DNA from: Candidatus Lernaella stagnicola
GTDB lineage: Bacteria > Lernaellota > Lernaellaia > Lernaellales > Lernaellaceae
DNA length: 64,000 bases
Assembly (NCBI GenBank): GCA_030765525.1
Contig: JAVCCK010000027.1
Coordinates: 124,001 to 188,000, forward strand
Reading direction: 5' to 3'
Part shown: positions 50,944 through 60,676 of the stretch, in pieces
How the letters are laid out: every line of letters starts with the position of its first letter
How positions within the stretch are numbered: position 1 is the first letter of the stretch
Position numbers and translations under genes: made by a program
The notes under the pieces: generated by a model
Told to the model about the DNA's origin: nothing
The model's database searches: none
Seen by the model: only the letters and a program-made list of their open reading frames with translations

Positions 50944-53900
50944 TCAGGAAATTTCGACGGTCACGGCCGCATCGACGAAGCAAAGCACCATGCGCACGGC
51001 CTCCACGCCCGCCAGCGAGCGAACCGCATCCCGGTACACGCGGCCCTGGGACTCGTAGAACGCCGCCCGCGCCTCCACCTGCTCCGGGTTGACGCCGTCG
51101 GTTTTGTAATCAAGCACCCACAAGCCGTCCGCGGTCTCGGCAAGCATGTCGATCTGCCCGGCATACGCGACGCCTTCCGAGTTCGTCCAGGTGAACGACG
51201 CCTCGCGCCACACGCGCCCGGCCGTCGCCGCCGTAAATTCCGGCATCGCCGTCAGGTTGCGCAACCAGCGATGCAGCGTCTGCGTTTGTTCGTCATCCAA
51301 CTCAGATTCCGCCGCGACAGCTCGTAGCGATTCATCATCGGCAAGCGGATCGGCCAGGTCCACGCGCTCGACCAGGACATGAAACGCCTGCCCCATCGCC
51401 AGCCCGTAAGACGTCCCACCGACCGGCGGTCCTCCGGCGTGTTCGCTCGGCGGGCGGAACTCCACCGGCGGCGGCAGGGGCGGAAGCGTCGTAGGCCGGT
51501 AGTGCAGCCAGGGCTCGAAGACAGCCCGCTCCGTCTTGCTCAGCGGCCGGTCGCGGAATTCCTGCGGCAATCGCCAGTAATGCGCCAGATCGGTATCCAA
51601 GTCGGCGACGGTTACGGTCTGCACCGCCGCGCCGCACGGCTTGAGCATCGTGATTTCGTCGTCGATCACCTCGGCTTTTACGAGGAATTTGAGATAACCC
51701 TTTTGCGGCGCTTTCTTTTTTTTCACCTTGCCGAACAACGGCACGAGCAGGTGGTCCTGCGCCCGGGTCATGGCCACGTAAAGCTGCCGCACCCGCTCGG
51801 CATCTTCGAACTCGTATTCCACATCGCTCATCGCATTGTAGTTCGCGGTTTCGTAGCCCTTCTTTACGCGCACCGCCAATTCGCCGGTCTGCCGCCGAAA
51901 CAGTACGGTGTCGTAGCGGCGCGTGACGTCGCCGCCCAGGTCGATCAGCACGACAATCGGCCAGTCCAGCCCTTTCGCCTTGTGGATCGTCATGATGTGT
52001 ACGACATCGTCGGCGTCTTCGGTGACGACAAAGTCGCTTTCGTCGCGCTGCTCGTTAAAGGCGTCGCGCCACTGGCGCACGAACTGGTCGAAACGCAGGC
52101 CGTCGCGGTCGGCCCCTCTGGCCGCGTCGAGCACCTTGTGCAGGTTGGCGACCGCGACCTCGGCGCGCGGCAGTGTGTAGGCCTGCGGGAGGGCGCTAAA
52201 CGCATCAAACAGACCGCGAACCGTCGCCGCGCAGCCAACCCGATTGCGTCGCTCGTGCAGGCGCCTCATGTGCCGCAGGGCGTCGGCCACCGGGTCGAGG
52301 AGATCCTCGTCCAAATCCATATAGGAAAACTGCTTGTCGCCGCGCGCAAGGAAATGCCCGAGCAGGTCTTGATCGGCAAAGCCGACCAAATCGCTGCCCA
52401 ACCACTGCGCCAAGGCGGCCGAGTCGTCGGCGTCTTCCAGCGCGGTAATTCCGCAGACGACCGCCGCGATTTCCTCGCGACTGTAAAACACCTTGCCGCC
52501 CTCGGTTCGGTAAGGCACCCCGGCGCGGCGCAGCGCTTGCTCCAGTTCGTTGAAATTGGACGTTCGGCGGTCGAGAATCGCCACGTCGCTCCAGGACATG
52601 GGGCGCATGCCGCCCTGCCCGTTGTTGAGCTTGCGGTCGAACACTTCCAGCCCTGCCGCTTGGTTGCGTCGCAGCCAATCGGCGACCGCCGCGAATTCCC
52701 GCTGACAAACCTCCCCGGCGCTGCCCGCCGGCTCGTCGGGCATCAGGAAGGTCACCCCGGCGGTGGTGGGCCATGCCGAGCGACCGGTTTGCAGCGCGAT
52801 GTAGTCCGGGCTGACGGGCCGCTCGGGGTCCAACTCCATCAAGTGTTCGAACATACCGTTGACGGTTTCGATGATGCCCGCGGCGCAGCGGAAATTGACG
52901 GTGATCAGTGTCGGGTCGGCGTTGTCGAGCAAATGTTTTTTGGTGTTTTCATACACCTCGATATCGGCCCGCCGGAAGCGGTAAATCGACTGCTTGGGGT
53001 CGCCGACGACCATCAGCTTGCCCGATTCCAGTTCCACGTCGCCGACGGTATCGGCGCGCGCGCCCTTCTCGCACAAGAAGAACGCAACCTCGACCTGCAG
53101 CGGATCGGTGTCCTGAAACTCGTCGATCAGCACGGCGTCAAAGCGACCTTGGAAGTAAGCGCGTACGTCCTTGTCCTCGCGCAGCATCGCCGCGGCCTTG
53201 ACCAGCAGATCCTGGAAACTAAGCGCGCCGCGCCGTTCCCGTTCGGCCTCGAAACGCCGCGCATAATCCCGCGCCAGTTCGAACAGTTCGCGCATTTTGG
53301 TATCGTGGCGCACGGTCGTTATCTGATCCACGTGCTCACGCAAGAGACTTCGGTTTTCCTTCGTCTGTTTGTTACCACTTCCCAAATTGAATTTCGGCAA
53401 CGATGCGGTGGCGTCAAAAAACGCGTCGCCGGTCGACGGTGCGGGAACCTCGGCCAGCCCGGCTAAAAAGGCTTCCAGTTGAAGAATCGCCTTGTCATCT
53501 TGTTTCTTCGCGACGCCCCTTGCATGTTCGAGGGCGCGCGGCGCTTCCTCACGTATCGTTTCCCACAAACGCTCGATTTCCGGATCCGCCGGTGGCGGCA
53601 AACTCGCACTTAGCAGCACGTCGGCGTTGGCGACAACCGCCTTGGCCAGCGTCCACAACCAGTCGTTCTCGTCGCGCCGCTTGCTGTAATTCTTATCGCG
53701 CAGATACCAGCCGAAAACCGGCGGCGGAGATGCATCGTGCACCAGTTCGTCAAACCACTGGTCGAACACTTCGGTCATCAACCCGTCGTGTTGACCTTGG
53801 TCGAGCGTCGCGGCCCGCGGATCGATTTTCGCCTCGACGGGTCGCTCGCGGATCAGCATCCCGGCAAAGGAATGCAGCGTGCCGATGGCGGCGGTTTCCA

Positions 53901-54204
53901 AATCGCGCAGGGCGGTGGTCAACACGTCGCGGCGTGTTTCGTAGTTGGAGTCGACCAGCCGTTTCTCGATCTCTTGGCGAATTTTGACCTTGAGTTCCCC
54001 GGCCGCTTTTTCCGTGAAGGTGATCGCCGCGACGCGCTGCAGGCGCAGTGGCCGCGTGTCGTCCAGCAGCAAAGACAGGATCCGCTCGACCAGCAGCGTT
54101 GTCTTGCCGGTACCCGCCCCGGCCTCCACCCACAGGTTGTGGGCGCGGTCGCCGATGACGTAATCGCGCGCGGCCTGGTCGGCGGCGGGCGGCGGCTTAC
54201 TCAT
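50944..54204 (-). CDS. addA: ATP-dependent helicase/nuclease AddA-like subunit
   Basis: The 1086-residue UvrD-type helicase has Walker A EAGAGTGKTTLLVERIL (from residue 27), AAITFTEKAAGELKVKI, Walker B LIDEFQDTDPLQ (about 358), DPKQSIYRFRRAD, MTIHKAKGLDWPIVVLID and YVAMTRAQDHLLVPL. The C terminus is a RecB-type nuclease with VLDYKTDG (about residue 1033). With AddB it resects double-strand breaks for recombination, the non-RecBCD form of exonuclease V. The start overlaps the addB stop by 8 bp. Length is standard (about 1100-1250). Confidence 0.92.
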   Translation of the reverse strand: MSKPPPAADQAARDYVIGDRAHNLWVEAGAGTGKTTLLVERILSLLLDDTRPLRLQRVAAITFTEKAAGELKVKIRQEIEKRLVDSNYETRRDVLTTALRDLETAAIGTLHSFAGMLIRERPVEAKIDPRAATLDQGQHDGLMTEVFDQWFDELVHDASPPPVFGWYLRDKNYSKRRDENDWLWTLAKAVVANADVLLSASLPPPADPEIERLWETIREEAPRALEHARGVAKKQDDKAILQLEAFLAGLAEVPAPSTGDAFFDATASLPKFNLGSGNKQTKENRSLLREHVDQITTVRHDTKMRELFELARDYARRFEAERERRGALSFQDLLVKAAAMLREDKDVRAYFQGRFDAVLIDEFQDTDPLQVEVAFFLCEKGARADTVGDVELESGKLMVVGDPKQSIYRFRRADIEVYENTKKHLLDNADPTLITVNFRCAAGIIETVNGMFEHLMELDPERPVSPDYIALQTGRSAWPTTAGVTFLMPDEPAGSAGEVCQREFAAVADWLRRNQAAGLEVFDRKLNNGQGGMRPMSWSDVAILDRRTSNFNELEQALRRAGVPYRTEGGKVFYSREEIAAVVCGITALEDADDSAALAQWLGSDLVGFADQDLLGHFLARGDKQFSYMDLDEDLLDPVADALRHMRRLHERRNRVGCAATVRGLFDAFSALPQAYTLPRAEVAVANLHKVLDAARGADRDGLRFDQFVRQWRDAFNEQRDESDFVVTEDADDVVHIMTIHKAKGLDWPIVVLIDLGGDVTRRYDTVLFRRQTGELAVRVKKGYETANYNAMSDVEYEFEDAERVRQLYVAMTRAQDHLLVPLFGKVKKKKAPQKGYLKFLVKAEVIDDEITMLKPCGAAVQTVTVADLDTDLAHYWRLPQEFRDRPLSKTERAVFEPWLHYRPTTLPPLPPPVEFRPPSEHAGGPPVGGTSYGLAMGQAFHVLVERVDLADPLADDESLRAVAAESELDDEQTQTLHRWLRNLTAMPEFTAATAGRVWREASFTWTNSEGVAYAGQIDMLAETADGLWVLDYKTDGVNPEQVEARAAFYESQGRVYRDAVRSLAGVEAVRMVLCFVDAAVTVEIS

Positions 54205-57178
54205 CGGCCCTCCCCACTTCGTCCAACCATGCGTACAACTCCTGCAGCGGCGGCTTCGCGGCCAGCAGCGCCCGGGCGCGCGGATCGCAAATCACGGTAT
54301 ACGGGCAATAGCCGCAGTAGCCGTTATCGGCTTTCGCCGCGACATCCGGCCGGGGCACGAATTTCCCGGCGCGAACGTCGGCGATTAGTTGCACGAGAAT
54401 GCGCGGCAGCACATCACGCCATTTCACTAGTTGTTCTGCCGAAAACGAAACAACCTCAGGTTGGATTTCTCCTTTTGCGTTCTTCAAAAACCAATACGCC
54501 GCTTCGCAATCCACGTCGGCTTCCCGCGTGGTCGCGCGGGCCGCGGCATACAGCGGCACCTGCAACGTGGCGCCCGCGTTCAAGTTATCCGGGGCCAGTT
54601 TTTTACTGCGAATCTTCCCGCTCGGTCTGCCTGTTTTGAAATCCACGATGCGTTCGACGCCATCGTCGCGCTCGTCCAGGCGGTCCAGCCGCCCCTTCAG
54701 GCGCAACGGCGCGCCGTCCGGCAACTTGAGTACGAGGTCCACCTGTTCTTCGACGGCCTTGTACGAGTAGCGCCCGGCTTGGTCGCGCGCCAACTGCAGC
54801 ATCGCCTTCATGCTCGTCAACAGACGCTCGTGCTCGGCTTCATCGAGTACGCCGCCGCCGGTGAGGTTCTCGGCTACAACTTCGCGGTAGAGTTTGTCCA
54901 ACAGCCCCTGGGCTTCGTCGCGGAAAGCGGGGTCGAGGCGTTCCTCCAAACTCTCCATCAACTTGTGCAGCAGCGTTCCAGCACGGTCGGGCGGCAGCGC
55001 CACAACGGCTTCGGGATCATCCGGCGATTCCAGGCGCAGTACTCGCTCGAACAAGAATCGGCGCGGGCAAAGCGCGTAGCTTTCCACTTCCGAGACCGAC
55101 CAGTGTTTCTTCGCGTCGGCCCAGGCCGCCAGCGCGGCGCGCACGTCCTCTCGCGTCACCAACCCCTCGCTCGGCGTCACGGAATCGAAGGCGGTGAAGC
55201 GTTCCATCTGCCGTTCCCAAAGGCGTTCGAAGAATTCACTGCGCGTGGCCAGCAGGTAGTGAACGCGCTGCAGTGGATCGTCCAACGCTTCCATTACGGC
55301 GAGCCGCCTTTCCTCCTCGTCGAAGGCGTCTTGCGGATCGCCCGGCCCGAAACGGCTGGCCGGGATGTTCTCGACGAAAGGTTGGCCGCCCAGTTCACCG
55401 AAGGTCAACGCGCGCCCGCTCAAGCGGCCGGCCAGTTCCAGCACCAAGTGGCTCGGCAGGCGCGTGCGCCCCTCACCGGCATCCAGGCGCGGAACACTCA
55501 AACACACCTTGTCGGTCGCGGCGCGCAGCACGATATCGAACAGCCGCAGTTCCTCGCGCGCCAATTCGGCTGTGACCGGCAACGCACCCGGCGCACCGGC
55601 GGCCTCGCTGATGGCGATTCGCTCGGCGTCAAGCAGAATGGCGTCCTGCCGTTTTTTATGCGGCACCATTTGTTCGACGCACCCGGGCACGAACACGCAC
55701 GCGAAGCGCGACCCCCGCGCGGTGATCCAATCGGTTAGGCACACACCGGTTTTATCGTGCGGCGGCGGCGCGGCGGCGCTTACGGCGGCGACGGCCTTGG
55801 ACTGGAAGCGAGACAGTTCGAATGGCAGGCCGGCCGCGTCCATGACCGCCAGCTTGCTCAGAGCGTCCCGCGCCCGTTCCAGCACGTCGTCGGAGGCGAT
55901 GAAGCGGCCCGCGGTTTCGCTGAAGATCGCCACGGCCTCGGCGTAGTTGTTCGCATTCGTAATCGCCTGCAAGCCACGGCACAGCATGCCCGCCGCTTCT
56001 CCCAAATGATGAAACGCGTCGTGGTCGTCTTCGACCAACTTCCTCGGCTCGTTTGTGAAACGAGTTTGCCAATCGTCGCCGCGACGAACCCGCGCGACAC
56101 GACTTACATGCGGCCACCGGGTTTGCGTTTCCCGCCACGCGGCGGCGGCGTCGGGCAGAACCGTCGAGGACAAAAAGCCGACAATCGCCGCGCGTCCCCA
56201 CGGCGAGCCCGGCAACTTGAGCAACGCCAGCAACGCCCGCACAGTGGGATGATCGACTGTGCCGCACAAGCCGGGGGCGCAAGACGGCACGCCGGCGCGT
56301 TCGAGGGTTGTGAAGAACAGGTCGGCGTACACGTCGGGATGGCGCAGCAGCACGGCCATGTCGTGATACGGCACGCCCTCGCGGCGCAATCGACGCATCC
56401 GGCGCACGATGGCTTTCACCTCGGCGATTTCCGAAGGGCATGACAGGATGCGCAAGGTCTCCACGGGCGGCGTCGCCGGTGAGGCCGATCGACCGCCGGC
56501 TGCCTGCGCCATGGCGGGCGGGTCGAGCACGTCGGGCAGGTAGAATCGCACGTCGACGATTTCGCCTAGCGCGTTGAGCAATCGCTGCTGCAAGGGATTG
56601 GCGTCGTAGATACCAACCACGTGCAAATCGTCAGCGCCGAAGAGTCGCGGAAAGCGGTCGACCCGCGTCACCGCCGCCGCCAACGCGTCCGCCGCCGTGA
56701 AAAACCGGCGACCAAGTTCATCCCGGTACGCGGTGAAGAGTTTCGCCACCGATTTCTGCTTCGCGCCGCGCGGGCTGCCGGGGAAACGCGTCCACCCCGC
56801 TTCTTCCAAATCGGTGAACGTGGCCGCGAGCGCCGCCGCGGTGCCCGCAAAATGCGCCACCGGGTGGAAATAGCCGCGCCGGTCTTCCAGCAACAAACGG
56901 GCAATCAACGATTCGCTGTATAAGGGACCGGCCTCGCGACGACCGGTGGCCGAGAGCGCCGGGCGCCCGAGTCGGTCGGCCAGGTCTCGGAAGGTGATCA
57001 GTTCAACGTTCAGCGCGCCACCGGCTTGTTCGTGCAGCCGCCGGCGGATTTGGTCGCGTAGCAGATGCGAGCCCACGAGCGCCACCACCGCGCGTAGCGG
57101 ATCGCGGCGACAGGTCACCGTCTCGACGAAGGCGTCGACGCATGCGGCGAAGGTGCCGGCGGCCGCTACTTGCATCAT
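54197..57178 (-). CDS. addB: AddB-like helicase-nuclease subunit
   Basis: The 993-residue partner of AddA lacks a recognisable Walker A at its N terminus (VALVGSHLLRDQIRRRL), so its helicase half is probably inactive, as in RexB/AddB-type proteins. The C-terminal RecB-type nuclease has IVDFKTGRPSG, and the four iron-sulfur cysteines are present: one in SYALCPRRFLFERVLRL and three in CGYCPYTVIC near the end. It forms an overlap-coupled pair with addA and overlaps the GT4 gene by 4 bp. Confidence 0.88.
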   Translation of the reverse strand: MMQVAAAGTFAACVDAFVETVTCRRDPLRAVVALVGSHLLRDQIRRRLHEQAGGALNVELITFRDLADRLGRPALSATGRREAGPLYSESLIARLLLEDRRGYFHPVAHFAGTAAALAATFTDLEEAGWTRFPGSPRGAKQKSVAKLFTAYRDELGRRFFTAADALAAAVTRVDRFPRLFGADDLHVVGIYDANPLQQRLLNALGEIVDVRFYLPDVLDPPAMAQAAGGRSASPATPPVETLRILSCPSEIAEVKAIVRRMRRLRREGVPYHDMAVLLRHPDVYADLFFTTLERAGVPSCAPGLCGTVDHPTVRALLALLKLPGSPWGRAAIVGFLSSTVLPDAAAAWRETQTRWPHVSRVARVRRGDDWQTRFTNEPRKLVEDDHDAFHHLGEAAGMLCRGLQAITNANNYAEAVAIFSETAGRFIASDDVLERARDALSKLAVMDAAGLPFELSRFQSKAVAAVSAAAPPPHDKTGVCLTDWITARGSRFACVFVPGCVEQMVPHKKRQDAILLDAERIAISEAAGAPGALPVTAELAREELRLFDIVLRAATDKVCLSVPRLDAGEGRTRLPSHLVLELAGRLSGRALTFGELGGQPFVENIPASRFGPGDPQDAFDEEERRLAVMEALDDPLQRVHYLLATRSEFFERLWERQMERFTAFDSVTPSEGLVTREDVRAALAAWADAKKHWSVSEVESYALCPRRFLFERVLRLESPDDPEAVVALPPDRAGTLLHKLMESLEERLDPAFRDEAQGLLDKLYREVVAENLTGGGVLDEAEHERLLTSMKAMLQLARDQAGRYSYKAVEEQVDLVLKLPDGAPLRLKGRLDRLDERDDGVERIVDFKTGRPSGKIRSKKLAPDNLNAGATLQVPLYAAARATTREADVDCEAAYWFLKNAKGEIQPEVVSFSAEQLVKWRDVLPRILVQLIADVRAGKFVPRPDVAAKADNGYCGYCPYTVICDPRARALLAAKPPLQELYAWLDEVGRADE

Positions 57179-58314
57179 CCTCTCTTTTTGCTTTGCAGGA
57201 CGTGCTCATACAAGGCGAAGATTTGCCGCGCGCGACTTTCGGCCGAAAAACGATCAAGCACGAATCGCCGGCCCGCCGCCGCAAGCGCCTGGGAGTAAGC
57301 CGGGTTTTTCACGAGGCCCGCCATCGCGCCGGCGAGCGCTTCGGGGTCGCGGACGGGTGTGACCAGTCCGTATTTTTCGTGGACGACGAGTTCCGCGTTG
57401 CCGCCGACATCGGTGGTGATCACCGGCAGGCCGCAGGCCATTGCCTCACGCAGCACGCCCGAGACGCCCTCCCCGGCGAAGCTGGGCATGACCGAGAAAT
57501 CGCACGCCGCGTAGACCCGCTCCATATCGGTTCGAAAACCGGCGAAGACGACCCGATCCGCCACGCCCAACGCCGCCGCCTTGGCTTGCAGGTCGCTTTG
57601 ATCACCGCCCCCGGCAAAGACGTGATAGAGCGCCGGATGGTCCTGCTTCAACAACGCCGCGGCTTTCAGGTAGTCGCCGTGGCCTTTCTGGCGAACCAGA
57701 TTCGCGGCCACAACGCTGACCTGGGCGTCGGCGGGCAAACCTAGTTCGTTGCGAACGACCTCGCGGAGGTCCGGTTGCGGTCGAAAACGGTCGGTGTCGA
57801 CGCCGCCGTAAATCACGCGGATTTTTTCGGCGGGCACCCCGCAATCGACCATCACCGCCTTGCTGTTTTTGCTGACCACGATGATGCGGTCCAGCCGCAG
57901 GCTGCGGTATTTGAAACGATTGAGTCCCAGGCGAAAATTCACGCCGCGCGTATTGACCAAACAGGGAATGGCCATGCCCCACGAGGCCAGCAGCGCCAGC
58001 GAGAGGTCGCTGCCTTTGTGGGAGTGCACGATATCGTACCGCCCGGCTCGCAGGAGCTTACGAAACGCGAGGACTTGCGCCGGGCTGTACCAGCGGCTGA
58101 AACGCAGGAAATGCACGTTGATGCCCAGATCGTTCAACAACAACAGGTTGGATTCGCTCTGCGTTGCGCCGGCTCGATGGTTGAAAACGGCGTCAACCCG
58201 CGCCCCGGCGCGCACCAAACTGCGGGCGAGCAGGAAAAGCTGGATACTACCGCCCGACCGGATATTCTTGTGGGCGGTCGTGATCAGTACGCGGCGCCCG
58301 GCCAGGTCCAGCAT
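57175..58314 (-). CDS. Glycosyltransferase family 4 (GT-B)
   Basis: The 379-residue protein has the GT4 domains: N-terminal ITTAHKNIRSGGSIQLFLLA and DIVHSHKGSDLSLALLASWG, then the nucleotide-sugar half with KIRVIYGGVDTDRFRPQ, VSVVAANLVRQKGHGDYLKA, FAGEGVSGVLREAMACGLPV and TTDVGGNAELV (the EX7E motif). These retaining enzymes add sugars to lipids or polysaccharides at the inner membrane. Its neighbour encodes a CpsB-type phosphatase, two genes upstream, so an exopolysaccharide or O-antigen role is plausible. Confidence 0.9.
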   Translation of the reverse strand: MLDLAGRRVLITTAHKNIRSGGSIQLFLLARSLVRAGARVDAVFNHRAGATQSESNLLLLNDLGINVHFLRFSRWYSPAQVLAFRKLLRAGRYDIVHSHKGSDLSLALLASWGMAIPCLVNTRGVNFRLGLNRFKYRSLRLDRIIVVSKNSKAVMVDCGVPAEKIRVIYGGVDTDRFRPQPDLREVVRNELGLPADAQVSVVAANLVRQKGHGDYLKAAALLKQDHPALYHVFAGGGDQSDLQAKAAALGVADRVVFAGFRTDMERVYAACDFSVMPSFAGEGVSGVLREAMACGLPVITTDVGGNAELVVHEKYGLVTPVRDPEALAGAMAGLVKNPAYSQALAAAGRRFVLDRFSAESRARQIFALYEHVLQSKKRG

Positions 58315-58317
58315 TCT

Positions 58318-59955
58318 TTACGCCCTCTTGCTCCCGCTTCTGAGATGAACCGATTGGCTGACAATCTGCCGGTAGGGCACCACGCGCATGATTTCTTCCA
58401 GGGTCGTGAGTTTGTGTTTGACCTTCATCACGCCGTCCATGACCAGCGGGCGCATGCCGTTTTCCCGGGCCATGTGAACGATTTCGGACAACGGACGCTC
58501 GATTTGTATCGCCTGTTGGATCGCCTCATCGACGACGAATAATTCGAACAGGCCGATGCGACCTCGATATCCCGTGTGGTTGCAGCGGTCGCAGCCGGCG
58601 CCTTTGACGAACTCGATGCCTTCGACCAAATCGCCGAAGAGTTTGCGGATTTTTGTGTCGGGAAGGTCGGTTTCGGCGCAATGCCGGCAAACCCGCCGCA
58701 CGAGGCGCTGGCTGAGCACGCCGAGCAAAACCGACGCAACGGTGTCATAGCCCAAATCCAGCCCCACCAGGCGGGAAATGGCCGACACAGCGTCGCTGGT
58801 GTGGACGGTCGACAACACGAGGTGGCCGGTTTGCGCCGCTTTGGATGCCACGTCGGCAGTTTCGGCGTCGCGAATCTCGCCGATGAGCAGCACATCGGGG
58901 TCGTGGCGCAGGAAAGCGCGGGCCAGCTCGGCGAAATCCAATCGGGGTCCGACCTGTTTTTGGCACACGTCGTCTAGGTCGTACTCGATGGGGTCTTCGG
59001 CCGACAAGATTTTGATGTGCGGATTGTTGATGAACTTGAGGCTGGCATACAGGGTCGTGGTTTTGCCCGAGCCGGTCGGGCCGGAATTGAGGATCAAGCC
59101 CTGCGGGTTGCGCAGCAGTTGCTTGAAAACTTCCAGTTCCTTGCTGGAGAAGCCCAGCAATTCCAGATCGATCGGAGCCATCGACTTGTCCAGGATGCGC
59201 AGCACGACGTCTTCGCCGCTCGGCCCGGGGATAATCGAGATGCGAAACGGCACTTCGTAAATTCGCCCGCCTTGGTTGACCGGCAGCGTGATTCTGCCGT
59301 CTTGCGGCGCGCGTTTTTCGCTGATATCCAGGCGGGCCATCACCTTGATGCGGTTGACGATTTCTTCCACGTTCGACTTGTTGATGGCCGATCGCACGCG
59401 TTCCAGCATGCCGTCGATCTTGACGCGCGTGACCGACTCGTAGCGGAAATTTTCGATATGGATATCCGTCGCACCGCGGCGCAGGGCGTCGATCAACACT
59501 TCGTTGACAATGCGCTTGATCGGGGCGTTGTCCTCACTTTCGATCTGCGCGGAGGAAATGCGCCGCTTCCCCTTATCGGTCGGTTCTTCGCCGGGCTCCT
59601 CGCCGCCCAGGACGACCTCGCCCTCTTTTTGATCCTGCGGCAGGTCTTGCTGCTCGGTTACGACGCGCGCGACGTTGTCCAGCCCGTACGCGGCGGCCAG
59701 CGCCTTCTGGATTTTGTCGGCCGACACCTTCACCGGCATCACGCGGCGGCCGCGCATCACGCGGGTGATCGCGTCGAGGGTATCCAGGTCGTTCGGATTG
59801 GAAAGCCCGACAACGACCGGCGATTTACCGTCCGGTTCGACTTTGCCGAGAATCAACACGTCGTGAGTCAAACAAAACATTTGCGGCAATAAGCGCACGC
59901 TTTCCGGATCCACTTCGTAGGGTCCGAAGTCGAAATCGGCTACGTTGTCAGCCAT
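58318..59955 (-). CDS. PilB/GspE-type secretion ATPase
   Basis: The 545-residue hexameric ATPase powers type IV pilus extension or type II secretion. An MshEN/GspE N-terminal domain is followed by Walker A GPTGSGKTTTLYASL (about residue 294), SAEDPIEYDLDDVCQKQVG, LRHDPDVLLIGEIRDAETAD, TGHLVLSTVHTSDAVSAI and a four-Cys zinc motif (CRHC ... CDRC), as in PilB. The stop is 3 bp from the GT4 start. No pilin, platform or pilC gene is near. Confidence 0.9.
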   Translation of the reverse strand: MADNVADFDFGPYEVDPESVRLLPQMFCLTHDVLILGKVEPDGKSPVVVGLSNPNDLDTLDAITRVMRGRRVMPVKVSADKIQKALAAAYGLDNVARVVTEQQDLPQDQKEGEVVLGGEEPGEEPTDKGKRRISSAQIESEDNAPIKRIVNEVLIDALRRGATDIHIENFRYESVTRVKIDGMLERVRSAINKSNVEEIVNRIKVMARLDISEKRAPQDGRITLPVNQGGRIYEVPFRISIIPGPSGEDVVLRILDKSMAPIDLELLGFSSKELEVFKQLLRNPQGLILNSGPTGSGKTTTLYASLKFINNPHIKILSAEDPIEYDLDDVCQKQVGPRLDFAELARAFLRHDPDVLLIGEIRDAETADVASKAAQTGHLVLSTVHTSDAVSAISRLVGLDLGYDTVASVLLGVLSQRLVRRVCRHCAETDLPDTKIRKLFGDLVEGIEFVKGAGCDRCNHTGYRGRIGLFELFVVDEAIQQAIQIERPLSEIVHMARENGMRPLVMDGVMKVKHKLTTLEEIMRVVPYRQIVSQSVHLRSGSKRA

Positions 59956-60676
59956 TGTCTCCTCCCCCTATGACACGGCGCGGGTTGTCGACCAGCAGGC
60001 GCTGCATTCCCGCCTCACCGACATGGTCCCGCAAAACTTCCATTCCTTCCGTGAAACACTCGGCGGCCTGTTTTGGCGTGTGAGAGTCCGAGCCCACGAA
60101 ATCTACTAATCTTTTTTTGAGCATCCACTCCGCCGCCCGACGAATGCGGCGCCCGTAGAACCCGGAGAGGCTTCCAAGATTGATCTGGATCAAGTAACCC
60201 GCATCAACGAGTACTTCCGTCATTTCCGGCCGTCGGGCGATGTCCGCGTAACGCTCCGGGTGCGCCAAAATCGGTATGAATCCTTTGATTTGCATCCGAA
60301 AGGCGAACTCCTTATACATCGGCGACAGCTTGAGCATAGGTAATTCCACCAAGACGTGACTTCCGTCGCCGATCGGGGACAACGCGCCTTGCTCCAGCCA
60401 TTCGAAAAAGCGATCGTCCAGATAGTACTCGCTGCCCGGCACAAGCCGCATCCCCGGCAATTGCCGGTTCACCTCGGGCATCAACTCGGCAATCGCCTCG
60501 TTCACCGATGCGCGATCGTGTTCGTAGATCCCGCCCATCATGTGCGGCGTGGCGACCACAGTACGAAAACCGGCCTGCCACGCTTGCAGCAGGATTTCCA
60601 TCGACTCCGTGGCGACCTCGGCGCCGTCGTCGAAACCCGGCAACAGATGCGTGTGCATGTCGATATAATCGGCCAA
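59948..60676 (-). CDS. PHP-domain tyrosine phosphatase, CpsB/YwqE type
   Basis: The 242-residue PHP-superfamily protein has DMHTHLLPGFDDGAE, VATPHMMGGIY, PIGDGSHVLVELPML, PILAHPERYADI and VGSDSH, the metal ligands of manganese-dependent bacterial tyrosine phosphatases that act on capsule or exopolysaccharide kinases. TTG 60676 is preferred because AGGAG lies seven bases before it; the same frame could also start at TTG 60703. It overlaps the PilB start by 8 bp and heads the five-gene leftward run. Confidence 0.85.
   Translation of the reverse strand: MADYIDMHTHLLPGFDDGAEVATESMEILLQAWQAGFRTVVATPHMMGGIYEHDRASVNEAIAELMPEVNRQLPGMRLVPGSEYYLDDRFFEWLEQGALSPIGDGSHVLVELPMLKLSPMYKEFAFRMQIKGFIPILAHPERYADIARRPEMTEVLVDAGYLIQINLGSLSGFYGRRIRRAAEWMLKKRLVDFVGSDSHTPKQAAECFTEGMEVLRDHVGEAGMQRLLVDNPRRVIGGGDNG

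Noticed and set aside
51379-53466. A 695-codon frame on the plus strand, opposite addA
   Set aside because: It is the antisense frame of the well-supported addA gene, has no signal or domain, and arises from high-GC codon bias.
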